From contig NZ_WKJQ01000002.1 in assembly GCF_009674625.1 (NCBI RefSeq), positions 1 through 64,000 of the forward strand: 64,000 bases of DNA. The letters run 5' to 3'. A program made the position numbers and the translations under genes. The notes beneath the pieces were generated by a model. It did no database searches. It was not told the origin of the DNA and was given only the letters and a program-made list of their open reading frames with translations. Below are positions 8,277-16,473 of the stretch, in pieces. Each line of letters opens with the position of its first letter. The stretch's first letter is position 1. This stretch comes from Haloferax marinum (GTDB lineage Archaea > Halobacteriota > Halobacteria > Halobacteriales > Haloferacaceae).

Positions 8277-9148
8277 TGGCAGCAGCACAACAACTCCCCG
8301 GCCCACAGGACCTCACGGACGAACAGCGAGAAGCAGTCGAGATGCTCTTGTACCGTCTCGCCGACGACGAGTTCGTCATCGCAGAGCGCTACACCGAGTG
8401 GCAGGTCCGAGCACCGACGATCGAGTCCGACCTCTCTGTTGCGAACATCGCACAGGACGAACTCGGACACGCGCGTCTCTGGTACGACCTGCTCGAAGAC
8501 TTCGGCTACGAGGAACCCGACCTCATCTGGGAGCGTGAGGCTGGCGACTGGCGGCACAGCACGCTCTGTGAACTCCCCTTCGGAGAGGGCGATTGGGCAG
8601 ACTTCGTCGTCCGGTCGTATCTCTACGACGAAGCGGAGTTCGTCCGCGTGAAGGCGCTCGAAGGCTCGTCGTACCCACGCCTCGCCGACCGCGTGGAGAA
8701 GGTGCTGGCCGAAGAGCGATACCACCGCGAACACGCCCGCAGTTGGCTCGAACGCCTGTGCGAAGACGACGACTCGCGTGCACGGGTGCAAGACGCCGTC
8801 GACAGACTCCTCCCGTACGCGCTGACGCTCTTCTCACCGACAGACGAGGAGATCGAAGCACGCATCGACGAACTCGGTCTGCGAACCGAGAACCTCCTGT
8901 CGATGCGAGAGGCGTGGTTAGACGAAGTCGTCCCGACGTTGGAATCAGCCGGCCTGCACGTCGAGGAGGCAGAACTACCCGAACAGTACGACGTCCACCA
9001 CGTGGACTTCGACCTTCCGGACGAGACCGGTCGTGACCAGTCACACACTGACTACTGGTTCGACCTCTTCGACGAGTTCACCAAGAGCTACCGAGAACTC
9101 GGTCGGCACTCCGCGATGAAGATAATGAAGGACCCAGACGATGAGTAG
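8276..9148 (+). CDS. paaC: Phenylacetyl-CoA epoxidase subunit PaaC
   Basis: PaaC is the noncatalytic ferritin-like partner of PaaA. This 290-aa protein has LADDEFVIAERYTEWQVRAP and NIAQDELGHARLWYDLLED, the hallmark blocks of PaaC. It also has EGDWADFVVRSYLYDEAEF and a YHREHARSWLERL helix. Length is slightly above the bacterial norm (about 250 aa) because of an acidic C-terminal part. It overlaps paaD by eight bases, indicating translational coupling. Confidence 0.95.
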   Translation: MAAAQQLPGPQDLTDEQREAVEMLLYRLADDEFVIAERYTEWQVRAPTIESDLSVANIAQDELGHARLWYDLLEDFGYEEPDLIWEREAGDWRHSTLCELPFGEGDWADFVVRSYLYDEAEFVRVKALEGSSYPRLADRVEKVLAEERYHREHARSWLERLCEDDDSRARVQDAVDRLLPYALTLFSPTDEEIEARIDELGLRTENLLSMREAWLDEVVPTLESAGLHVEEAELPEQYDVHHVDFDLPDETGRDQSHTDYWFDLFDEFTKSYRELGRHSAMKIMKDPDDE

Positions 9149-9566
9149 TGAATTCGACCCCGAACAGCCCGACGCGCAACTTTGCGCACACACAGACTAC
9201 ACGGAGGGTACGCCTCACGACGAACTCCCGGCGACTGGCGAGGGAGCAGTCGGAATCGAGCGTGCCGTCTGGGACGCACTCTACACGGTCGAAGACCCCG
9301 AGATGCCCATCAGCATCGTCGATTTGGGTCTCATCTACGCTGTCGGGGTCGAAGCCGAGACGGGTGAAGCACGCATCGACATGACGCTCACGTACACCGG
9401 GTGTCCCGCTCGGAGCATGATGCAAGACGACATCCGCAACGCAGTCGGTGCAGTCGACGGCGTCGAAGACGTGCTGATAAATCTCGTGTGGAGTCCTGCG
9501 TGGACCACTGCGATGGTGACCGAACAGGGACGGAGCGACCTCCGCGAATTCGGACTGAGTGTGTGA
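9141..9566 (+). CDS. paaD: PaaD-like iron-sulfur assembly protein (MIP18/DUF59 domain)
   Basis: PaaD is thought to help assemble the Fe-S centre of the epoxidase reductase. The 141-aa protein consists of a MIP18 (DUF59) domain: ALYTVEDPEMPISIVDLGLI, VEAETGEARIDMTLTYTGCP and ALSO a downstream INLVWSPAWTTAMVTEQGR block. The Cys in TGCPAR is the usual conserved one. Unlike bacterial PaaD it stops before the C-terminal zinc ribbon, which is encoded by the next gene. It overlaps paaC by eight bases. About 45 N-terminal residues precede the domain and look unstructured and acidic. Confidence 0.9.
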   Translation: MSSEFDPEQPDAQLCAHTDYTEGTPHDELPATGEGAVGIERAVWDALYTVEDPEMPISIVDLGLIYAVGVEAETGEARIDMTLTYTGCPARSMMQDDIRNAVGAVDGVEDVLINLVWSPAWTTAMVTEQGRSDLREFGLSV

Positions 9567-9568
9567 CC

Positions 9569-9739
9569 ATGCGACGACTCTCAGACCCCAGTGTCACGAC
9601 GACGGGCGAGACAGAAGGGGCACAGTGCCCCTACTGTGATGGGACGAACACCGACCGCGAACACCCGAAAGGGCCGTCGCTCTGCCGGTCGATGCACTTC
9701 TGTCACGACTGTCAAGAACCGTTCGAGAAGTTTGGTTAA
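9569..9739 (+). CDS. Separate zinc-ribbon protein equivalent to the PaaD C-terminus
   Basis: This 56-aa protein contains CPYCDG and CRSMHFCHDC, and ends CQEPFEKFG. Bacterial PaaD proteins end with a zinc ribbon of just this layout (CP-x-C, then a Cys, then C-x-x-C and EPF-x-x-F). Its position two bases after the paaD stop codon (TGACCATG) supports the reading that one bacterial protein is split into two chains here. It probably binds zinc and works with the MIP18 subunit. Confidence 0.85.
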   Translation: MRRLSDPSVTTTGETEGAQCPYCDGTNTDREHPKGPSLCRSMHFCHDCQEPFEKFG

Positions 9740-9805
9740 CTCCCACTGATCTTCTCGACTCTCCCGAACCCCCGCTGAATCAACCCCGCTCCGTTTTGAT
9801 ACCGT

Positions 9806-10192
9806 TCACCCAGTCTTGTACACACCCCTCGCAGTGGCGATGAGTGTGTCGTCGGTCGACGCGTACACGTCGACGTCGACAGTGCCGACGTCGCCGCCGA
9901 GACGAACCACGTCGGCCTCTGCCCGAAGGTCACCCGTTCCTGCGCTCAAATAGTCGATGCGCATGTCGATAGTCGGGACCGGTTGGTCGACGCGACTCAC
10001 GAGTGCGGCACCGCCGACCGTATCTGCGAGTGTGAACGTGACGCCGCCGTGGGCCATGACCCGGTCGGCGTTCCACGACAGCTCCTCGCGCATCTCGATG
10101 TGCCCCTCTGCGTGGCCGTCCGCTGCTTCGGTTATCTCGACGCCAAGCAACTGGGCGAACGGCATACTCTCGAAGAATTCCTCGATGTCCAT
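9806..10192 (-). CDS. Hotdog-fold acyl-CoA thioesterase (PaaI-like)
   Basis: This 128-aa protein has the hotdog thioesterase signature MAHGGVTFTLADTVGGAALV, with HGG and the catalytic Asp region at about residues 48-62. It also has PTIDMRIDYLSAGTGDLRAE. Such enzymes release CoA from stalled acyl-CoA intermediates, a protective role in phenylacetate breakdown. It converges on the paaABCD unit. Its similarity to canonical PaaI is weaker than that of the second thioesterase at 18673, so its substrate may differ. Confidence 0.82.
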   Translation of the reverse strand: MDIEEFFESMPFAQLLGVEITEAADGHAEGHIEMREELSWNADRVMAHGGVTFTLADTVGGAALVSRVDQPVPTIDMRIDYLSAGTGDLRAEADVVRLGGDVGTVDVDVYASTDDTLIATARGVYKTG

Positions 10193-10261
10193 AGTTCTCT
10201 ATCTCTGGTGTGTGTTAAGTTGGTTTCGTCGCCTGCTGGGCAGGCCGTAGTTGGTTGTGTA

Positions 10262-10337
10262 GTCCGTCATCGGTGGTCGGAAAGTTCTGTCCATCGTCGA
10301 TGGTCAGAGAGTTCTGTCCGTCATCGATGGTCGTAGA
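10262..10337. repeat. 27-base tandem repeat continuing the 3' end of paaK1
   Basis: Three imperfect units start at 10262, 10289 and 10316 with a core such as GTCCGTCATCGATGGT. The last unit contains the stop codon and final codons of paaK1 (read on the minus strand). The other two lie just past the stop, as if the gene end had been duplicated. Confidence 0.85.
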
Positions 10338-11613
10338 CTCGCTGGACTTTGCCCACCTTCGTCCGCTCGATACCACCGGGGGCGACGAGTTCGACCGTGT
10401 CGGGGCTAAAGGAGAGGACGTTCGACAGTCGCGTGCGGATGCGCCGCTCGAGTTCGTCTCGAGACCCGTCGAAGTCGTCCGCGAGTTCGACGGTGAGGTC
10501 GAGGCGGTCGAGTTCGTCTTCGCGTCGCAGGTCGATTCGGTAGTGCGGTGCAATCTCGTCGAATTCGAGGACGACTGACTCGATTTCACTCGGATAGAGG
10601 TTGACTCCTCGGACGATGAGTAAGTCGTCTGCTCTGCCCGTAACCGAGTTCATTCGGACAGCGGTCCGACCACAGTCGCACGTCTCGTAATCGAGGGTCG
10701 TCAGGTCACCGGTTCGGTAGCGGAGTACCGGGAGTGCTTGCTTCGTAAGCGTCGTCAACACGAGTTCTCCCTCTTCGCCCTCCTCGACCGGTTCACCCGT
10801 ATCGGGGTTGATTATCTCTGGATAGAAGTGGTCTTCCCAGATGTGCATCCCCTGCTGTTCGAGACACTCGACTGCGACACCTGGGCCGATAATCTCCGAG
10901 AGACCGTAGTTCTCGACTGCCGCCGCGTCGAACCGTCGTTCGATTTCCCGTCGCATCGGTTCTGTGCAAGGCTCTGCACCGTACAGAACTGTGGACAGTG
11001 GTAGTTCGGCAGGGTCGTAGCCCATGCTCTCGGCAACCTCCGCGAGATAGAGTGCGTACGATGGCGTGAGACAGATGGCGTCGCTCTCGAGGTCCGCGAG
11101 CATCTCGACCTGTCGTTGGGTGTTGCCACCACCCGCCGGAACGACGCTCATCCCCATCGCCGTCGCACCGTCGTGGAACCCGAACCCACCGGTGAAGAGG
11201 CCGTAGCTGTACGCGTTCTGGAGCGTGTCGGCGCTGGTCAGCCCCGCTCCTCGGAATCCACGCGTCATTACCTCGCGCCACACGTCGAGGTCGTCACGAG
11301 TGTAGCCGACGATTTTGGGTTTGCCGGTCGTTCCGGAGGAGGCGTGGATGCGAATCACGTCCTCCATGTCGACTGCGAACATCCCCGTCGGATAGTTGTC
11401 GCGGAAGTCCTCTTTCGTCGTGAATGGGAGCAGTGGGAGGTCGTCGGCGCCGGTTACGTCGTCCGGGTTGACGTCTGCTGCGCCAAGTGTGTGCTTGTAG
11501 AACTCGACGTTCTCGTAGGCGTACCTCACCACCTCCTGTACCCGTTCGTCTTGTAGTCGCCGCAACTCCGGCCTCGGGAGTCGCGTCACGTCGCCGTCGT
11601 CGCTGCCCCTCAT
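10321..11613 (-). CDS. paaK: Phenylacetate-CoA ligase (copy 1)
   Basis: PaaK activates phenylacetate to phenylacetyl-CoA using ATP. This 430-aa protein carries the adenylate-forming signature IHASSGTTGKPKIVGYTRDD (about 90-109). It also has YGLSEIIGPGVAVEC, VLRYRTGDLTTLDYETCDCG, and the C-terminal RADDLLIVRGVNLYPSEIES. The gene begins 47 bases after livF and ends the leftward transporter operon, but it also has its own TATA-like element. A second copy lies 9 kb to the right in the same orientation, with some segments identical at DNA level. Confidence 0.95.
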   Translation of the reverse strand: MRGSDDGDVTRLPRPELRRLQDERVQEVVRYAYENVEFYKHTLGAADVNPDDVTGADDLPLLPFTTKEDFRDNYPTGMFAVDMEDVIRIHASSGTTGKPKIVGYTRDDLDVWREVMTRGFRGAGLTSADTLQNAYSYGLFTGGFGFHDGATAMGMSVVPAGGGNTQRQVEMLADLESDAICLTPSYALYLAEVAESMGYDPAELPLSTVLYGAEPCTEPMRREIERRFDAAAVENYGLSEIIGPGVAVECLEQQGMHIWEDHFYPEIINPDTGEPVEEGEEGELVLTTLTKQALPVLRYRTGDLTTLDYETCDCGRTAVRMNSVTGRADDLLIVRGVNLYPSEIESVVLEFDEIAPHYRIDLRREDELDRLDLTVELADDFDGSRDELERRIRTRLSNVLSFSPDTVELVAPGGIERTKVGKVQRVYDHR

Positions 11614-11640
11614 CGTTCAGATGCTCTCCATACTATCACA

Positions 11641-11650
11641 AAAAATTATT
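11641..11650 (-). promoter_or_regulatory. TATA-like element of paaK copy 1
   Basis: The minus strand reads AATAATTTTT, centred about 32 bases before the ATG at 11613. It lies in the 47-base gap after livF, so paaK1 can be expressed alone or by readthrough from the transporter genes. Confidence 0.45.
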
Positions 11651-11660
11651 CACGATTCGG

Positions 11661-12389
11661 TCACTCGGCCGCCGAGACGCCGAGGTATCGGTCGAGTATC
11701 TCGTCGGACGCGGCAACCTCGTCTGCAGGCCCTTCGTGGACGACCTGTCCTTTGTCGAGGATGTAGACGTAATCTGCGGCGTCGAGTGCCACTTGGACGT
11801 TCTGTTCGACCAGGAGGATGGTGGCGCCCTCGTCGTTCAACTGCTTGATTTTGCGCTGGACCTGCTTGACGATCGAGGGAGCGAGTCCTTCGGTGGGTTC
11901 GTCGAGCATCAGGAGGTCTGGCGCAGAGACGAGCGCACGAGCGATTGCCAGCATCTGCTGTTCACCACCCGAGAGGTTTGCCCCTTTGCTGTTGCGGTGA
12001 CGGACGAGGTTTTCGAACTCGTCGATTATCTCGTCGACGGTCGGCTTGTCGATATCCTGTCGCCCGCCGATACGCCCGATTTCGACGTTCTCACGGACCG
12101 TCAGTCCGGGGAAGACACGCCGTTCTTCGGGAACGAGCGCGATACCCTCCCGAGCGGTCTTTTCGGGCGAGAGATGGGTGATGTCTTTCCCGTCGAACGT
12201 GACCGACCCACTCGTCGGCGTCACGCTTCCGAGGAGTGTTCGAAGCGTCGTCGTCTTCCCGACGCCGTTCCGACCGATGAGCGTGACGACCGACCCACGC
12301 TCGACGTCGAGGTCGATGCCCTGGAGGACGCGTGTCGAACCGTAGCCAGATACGAGGTCACGAACCGACAGGAGGATATCGTCGCTCAC
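11661..12389 (-). CDS. livF: Branched-chain-type ABC transporter ATP-binding protein LivF
   Basis: One of two ATPases of a LIV-type importer, 242 aa. Walker A is GRNGVGKTT (about 38-46), the signature is NLSGGEQQMLAIARAL, Walker B is LLMLDEPTEGLAPSIV, and the switch is LLVEQN. LAPSIV and VLQGIDLDVERG identify the LivF branch. Its start overlaps the livG stop by four bases (ATGA). The genes livJ, livHM, livG and livF run leftward and are followed by paaK1. The cargo is therefore more likely an aromatic acid than an amino acid, though this is inference. Confidence 0.93.
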   Translation of the reverse strand: MSDDILLSVRDLVSGYGSTRVLQGIDLDVERGSVVTLIGRNGVGKTTTLRTLLGSVTPTSGSVTFDGKDITHLSPEKTAREGIALVPEERRVFPGLTVRENVEIGRIGGRQDIDKPTVDEIIDEFENLVRHRNSKGANLSGGEQQMLAIARALVSAPDLLMLDEPTEGLAPSIVKQVQRKIKQLNDEGATILLVEQNVQVALDAADYVYILDKGQVVHEGPADEVAASDEILDRYLGVSAAE

Positions 12390-13150
12390 GCTTCGACACC
12401 TCCGAAGTACGCTTCACGAACCTCAGGGTCTTCCGAGACTTCCTCTGGTGAGCCCTCTGAGAGAATCTCCCCGCGGTGTAGTACGGTAATGCGGTCAGAG
12501 ACGCGCATCACGAGGTCGATGTCGTGTTCGATGAGGAGGAGTGTCCGGTCCGAGAGGACTTCGTCGATGAGGTCCATCGTCGCACGCGTCTCCTCGGCGC
12601 TCATCCCTGCGGTGGGTTCGTCGAGGAGAACCATCTCGGGGTCTGTCGCGAGGACGATGGCGATCTCGAGACGACGTTTGTCACCGTAGGCGAGTACGTC
12701 AGCGAGTTCCTCACCACGTCCCAACAGCCCAGACCGTTCGAGGACGCGGTCGGTGTGTTCGTTCACGTCGTCGAACGAGTCTTTCTGTTCGAGATACTCT
12801 TCGACGGGGGTGAACCCCTCGTGCCGTGCGGCCTGTGCAGCGAGACGGACGTTCTCACGGACGGTCAACCCCGAGAAGACGTTCGTAATCTGGAACGAGC
12901 GCCCCAGTCCGCGACGCACACGTTGGTGTGGTGGGAGAGAAGAGACGTCCTCGCCGTTGAACGTCACTGTCCCGCGCGTCGGGCGGAGTGCTCCGGTCAA
13001 GAGGTTGAACGTCGTCGTCTTCCCGGCACCGTTCGGTCCGATGAGACTGCGGAACTCGCCGCGTTTGATGTCGAGGTTCACGTCGTCGACGGCGACGAGT
13101 TTGCCGAACTCTTTCGTGAGATTCTGCGTCGTGAGGATGGAGTCAGTCAT
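12386..13150 (-). CDS. livG: Branched-chain-type ABC transporter ATP-binding protein LivG
   Basis: The second ATPase of the LIV-type importer, 254 aa. It contains Walker A GPNGAGKTT (about 38-46), the LivG-specific GLGRSFQITNVFSGLTVREN, a signature near LADVLAYGDKRRLEIAIVLA, Walker B MVLLDEPTAGMSAEE and the switch LLIEHDIDLVM. It overlaps livHM by eight bases and livF by four, so the transporter genes are one transcription unit. Confidence 0.93.
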   Translation of the reverse strand: MTDSILTTQNLTKEFGKLVAVDDVNLDIKRGEFRSLIGPNGAGKTTTFNLLTGALRPTRGTVTFNGEDVSSLPPHQRVRRGLGRSFQITNVFSGLTVRENVRLAAQAARHEGFTPVEEYLEQKDSFDDVNEHTDRVLERSGLLGRGEELADVLAYGDKRRLEIAIVLATDPEMVLLDEPTAGMSAEETRATMDLIDEVLSDRTLLLIEHDIDLVMRVSDRITVLHRGEILSEGSPEEVSEDPEVREAYFGGVEA

Positions 13151-15119
13151 GGCGTTCTACCTCTGGGTCGTTCACCTTGGCTCGGTCACGAACGACCGAG
13201 TCGAACAGTGGCTGTTCTGCAATTGTCTGTGGGAGTGAGACGAGTCCACGCGGGACGAAGATGACGAACAGGACGAACAGGACGCCGATGACGAGCTGCC
13301 ACTGGTCGATGTACGACGAGAGGATGTCCTCTGCTGCGACGAAGACGCCGGCGCCTATCATCGGCCCGTAGAGCGTCCCCATACCACCGAGCACCGTCAT
13401 CACGATGACCTCACCGGAGTTTACCCAGTGGAGGAACGACGGTGCGACGTAGCCGTTGTTGGCAGCGAACAGTCCCCCGGCGAGGCCAGCGAGGCCACCC
13501 GAGACGACGAACGCACGGCGTTTGTACGCCGTCACGTCGTATCCGACGAACGAGGCCCGCTCTTCACTCTCGCGAATCGCCTGAAGGACCGACCCGAAGG
13601 GCGCGCGGATGAGGCGGCGTGCCAGGAGGTACGACCCGACGACGACCACGAGGAGGAAGTAGTACTGGACGATTCCGCCGTCTATGGTCATGATTCCCAG
13701 TGGAATCTCGAACTCTCTTGGGTCGATTCCGATGCCAGCGAGGCCGTAGAACACGTCGACACCGAAGAGGCCGTCAGAGCCACCGGTGAAGTCGAACTTG
13801 AACACGGCGTTGTAGAACAACTCCGCGAACGCGAGCGTAATCATGGCGAAGAACACGCCGGAAACCCGAATCGAGAGGTAGCCGACGCTCCACGCGATGG
13901 CCGCACACACGACTACAGCGACGAGCAGTGCGACGAAGACGGACGGCGAGAAGTGCAAGAGTGTCAGCACCGACGCGTACGCTCCCACACCGTAGAATAA
14001 CGTGTGTCCGAGGGAGACGAGTCCAGCGTATCCGAGGACGAGGTCCAGACTGAGCGCGAACAGTGCCCAGATGAGGATGTCTTCGAGGAGCGTCACGGAG
14101 TACGTGACACCGGTCAACTCCGCGAAGAACGGCACGACCACGAGTACGCCGACGGCAGCATATCCGATTTTCGCCCGTGTGGCTGACGAGAGGACGCCAC
14201 CGCCCGCTCCGTGGAGCAGTGCGCCATCGTGGTGTTCCCCTGCCCCGATGTTGGTGCCGAAGAGCCCCTTTGGGCGAACGACGAGAACGACAATCATGAG
14301 CAAGAAGACGATGAGTCCTTCGAGGAACGGCGCGTAGGTCCGTGCGAACGTCTGCACGAGGCCGACGAACAGACCGCCGACGACTGCTCCACGGAACGAC
14401 CCGAGGCCGCCGAGGACGACGATGACGAACGCCGGAATGATGACGCTCGACCCCATCGTCGGGCTGACGTTCTGGTACGCACCGAGGACGATACCCGCGA
14501 CGCCGGCGAGTGCTGCGCCGAACCCGAAGGTCAGCGTGTAGTATCGGTCGATGTTGATACCGAGGTTGCGGACCATCTCTCTGTCTTCGGACCCGGCGCG
14601 AATGATCATCCCGAACCGGGTTCTGTTGAGGAGAAGCCACGTCGCGATGGCGAGAACCGACCCGAAGATGATGATTCCGTAGTTGTACAGCGAGTAGTTG
14701 AACCCGAACAGTGCGACGGGTTGGTCGAGAACCGCAGGGATGGGAAACGGCTGTGCCGACTTCCCCCAGACCGACGTGATGAGGTCGTTGATGATGAGGA
14801 CGAGCCCGAACGTCAACAAGATATGGTACAGCGGGTCACGACCGTAGAGCCGTTTCACTGTGAGTCGCTCGATGCCCATGCCGACGACGCCCACGAGGAG
14901 TGGTGCGACGACGAGGGCGACCCAGAAACCGGCCCCACCGAGTGGACCGGCGATAGCGAACGCAAAGTAGGCACCGAGTGCGAACAGTTCGCCGTGGGCG
15001 AAGTTGATGACGTCCATCACGCCGAAGATGATGGACAGTCCTGCTGCGAGGAGGACGTAGACCATCCCGACGACGAGGCCATTGAGGACCTGCTCTGCGA
15101 CAGCGCTGGCGACAGACAT
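13143..15119 (-). CDS. Fused LivH-LivM ABC transporter permease
   Basis: This 658-aa membrane protein joins both permeases of a LIV-type importer. Residues 1 to about 295 match LivH (LNGLVVGMVYVLLAAGLSII, INFAHGELFALGAYFAF). From about 320 the sequence matches LivM (LSLDLVLGYAGLVSLGHTLF, AIRESEERASFVGYDVTAYK). A Gly/His-rich linker (GAGEHHDGALLHGAGGG) separates them. The ATG at 15119 lies one base after the livJ stop; an upstream ATG at 15167 would overlap livJ and is disfavoured. Separate livH and livM genes are the usual arrangement. Confidence 0.92.
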   Translation of the reverse strand: MSVASAVAEQVLNGLVVGMVYVLLAAGLSIIFGVMDVINFAHGELFALGAYFAFAIAGPLGGAGFWVALVVAPLLVGVVGMGIERLTVKRLYGRDPLYHILLTFGLVLIINDLITSVWGKSAQPFPIPAVLDQPVALFGFNYSLYNYGIIIFGSVLAIATWLLLNRTRFGMIIRAGSEDREMVRNLGINIDRYYTLTFGFGAALAGVAGIVLGAYQNVSPTMGSSVIIPAFVIVVLGGLGSFRGAVVGGLFVGLVQTFARTYAPFLEGLIVFLLMIVVLVVRPKGLFGTNIGAGEHHDGALLHGAGGGVLSSATRAKIGYAAVGVLVVVPFFAELTGVTYSVTLLEDILIWALFALSLDLVLGYAGLVSLGHTLFYGVGAYASVLTLLHFSPSVFVALLVAVVVCAAIAWSVGYLSIRVSGVFFAMITLAFAELFYNAVFKFDFTGGSDGLFGVDVFYGLAGIGIDPREFEIPLGIMTIDGGIVQYYFLLVVVVGSYLLARRLIRAPFGSVLQAIRESEERASFVGYDVTAYKRRAFVVSGGLAGLAGGLFAANNGYVAPSFLHWVNSGEVIVMTVLGGMGTLYGPMIGAGVFVAAEDILSSYIDQWQLVIGVLFVLFVIFVPRGLVSLPQTIAEQPLFDSVVRDRAKVNDPEVERHD

Positions 15120-15120
15120 A

Positions 15121-16383
15121 CTAGAGGTTGCAGCCAAGTTCGCCGCATTCTGGCAACGCGTCGACACCGTCTATCATGTCACCGAGTTTGACCGCGGCAG
15201 GTCCGCTGCCACTATCTGGTGCAACGAGTTCACCCGGCCACACGGGGTTCATCGCCTGATGGTCGCAGTCGCGGAACTGATTCGGTCCGAGGATGGTGTC
15301 CATCTCCAATCCAGGAAGCACGTCTTTGACCTCCGCAGGGTCGGTCGAGTCGGCTTCAGCGATTCCGCGAGCGGTCATCCTGATAGACATGTACGCCGAG
15401 CGGGCGAAGTTGTCCGGGTCGGCGTCGTACTCGCTCCGGTAGGCTTCGACGAACGACTGGTTGTCTCCCGTCTCGAGGGTTGGGAGGTACCGGACGCCGC
15501 CGTACGTTCCGTACGCTGCTTCCCCGAGCGCACCACGAACGACAGAGAACGTCATAGTCGGCGACATGAGGTTCACGCTCTCTTTGAGTCCTTGACTCGC
15601 GGCTTGCTTGACGAAGTTGATGAGGTCACCGCCGGTCATCCCGAGGACGGCAACCTCTGCGTCGGAGTTGGCAATCTGACTGATGTAGGAGTTGAAGTTG
15701 GTCGACCCGAGTTGCGAGCGACTTCGTCCGACGACTTCGATGTCGTGTCCATCCTTCATCCGCTTTTCCACGCGGGACATCACCGATTCGCCGTAGGCGT
15801 AGTCGGCAATGTGGAACCACACTTTCGTCCCGAGGTTCTCTGCAGTGTAGTCGGAGACAGCCTCTGCCATCTGGGCGGTGTTCGTCTCTGCGCGGAACAC
15901 CCACTCGTTACAGTTCGACCCAGTGATGGGGACTGCAGCCCCGCCGGGGTTGTAGATGATCTCTTGTTCCTGTGCGAACTCGTTGAGTGCGAGAGCAACA
16001 CTCGACGAAATTGCACCCATGAGATACGACGCGCCGTCCTGTTCGACGACAGACTGTGCTTTTCGTCGCCCAGTCGACGGGTCGGCTTCAGTGTCTTCGT
16101 AGACGCCCGTAATCTCGACGTCGAGGTCGTCGTTCTCGTTTACGTGCTTGATGGCGAGTTCAGCCCCGTTTCGCTGCCCTACTGCCAGACCGCCGTACGG
16201 ACCGGTCATCGGACTGATTACGCCGTACGTGATGGAGTTCGTGCCACCACCGCCACCACCGCCGAGACAACCTGCCACCCCCGTAAGTCCAGCAACACCT
16301 GCCAACCCTGCCGCCTGTACGAACCGTCGTCGGGACGAACGAGGGCCGTAGCCACCGTTCGAAGAATACTCCTCTCTCTTCAT
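15121..16383 (-). CDS. livJ: LIV-type substrate-binding lipoprotein
   Basis: The extracellular binding protein of the importer, 420 aa. The N-terminus has a twin-arginine signal (SSRRRFVQAAGLAGVAG) and a lipobox VAGC with Cys39, followed by a Gly linker, so the protein is probably exported folded by Tat and anchored by lipid. The mature part begins SITYGVISPMTGPYGGLAVG, the classic start of the periplasmic-binding family 1 fold used for branched-chain amino acids, amides and aromatic acids. It is the first gene of livJ-livHM-livG-livF-paaK1. The ligand is inferred to be phenylacetate or a relative. Confidence 0.92.
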   Translation of the reverse strand: MKREEYSSNGGYGPRSSRRRFVQAAGLAGVAGLTGVAGCLGGGGGGGTNSITYGVISPMTGPYGGLAVGQRNGAELAIKHVNENDDLDVEITGVYEDTEADPSTGRRKAQSVVEQDGASYLMGAISSSVALALNEFAQEQEIIYNPGGAAVPITGSNCNEWVFRAETNTAQMAEAVSDYTAENLGTKVWFHIADYAYGESVMSRVEKRMKDGHDIEVVGRSRSQLGSTNFNSYISQIANSDAEVAVLGMTGGDLINFVKQAASQGLKESVNLMSPTMTFSVVRGALGEAAYGTYGGVRYLPTLETGDNQSFVEAYRSEYDADPDNFARSAYMSIRMTARGIAEADSTDPAEVKDVLPGLEMDTILGPNQFRDCDHQAMNPVWPGELVAPDSGSGPAAVKLGDMIDGVDALPECGELGCNL

Positions 16384-16417
16384 GGTGTATGTTCATAAGT
16401 AACATGATAACCTTCAC

Positions 16418-16446
16418 GTTTAAATGTTTGCGTTGGCGTGCAAACA
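16418..16446 (-). promoter_or_regulatory. livJ promoter: TATA box and upstream inverted repeat
   Basis: TTTAAA at 16420-16425 lies about 40 bases before the livJ ATG and is a likely TATA box. Directly upstream (on the minus strand) is an inverted repeat, TGTTTGC at 16425-16431 and GCAAACA at 16440-16446, with eight bases between. Its position next to the BRE/TATA fits a regulator site. Confidence 0.55.
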
Positions 16447-16473
16447 AGAATACCGGGGGTCAGTACAGACGTA

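Noticed and set aside
14211..15191. Plus-strand frame of 326 codons opposite the LivHM fusion
   Set aside because: It encodes an extremely Asp/Glu-rich string with no domains and is antisense to membrane helices of the permease.
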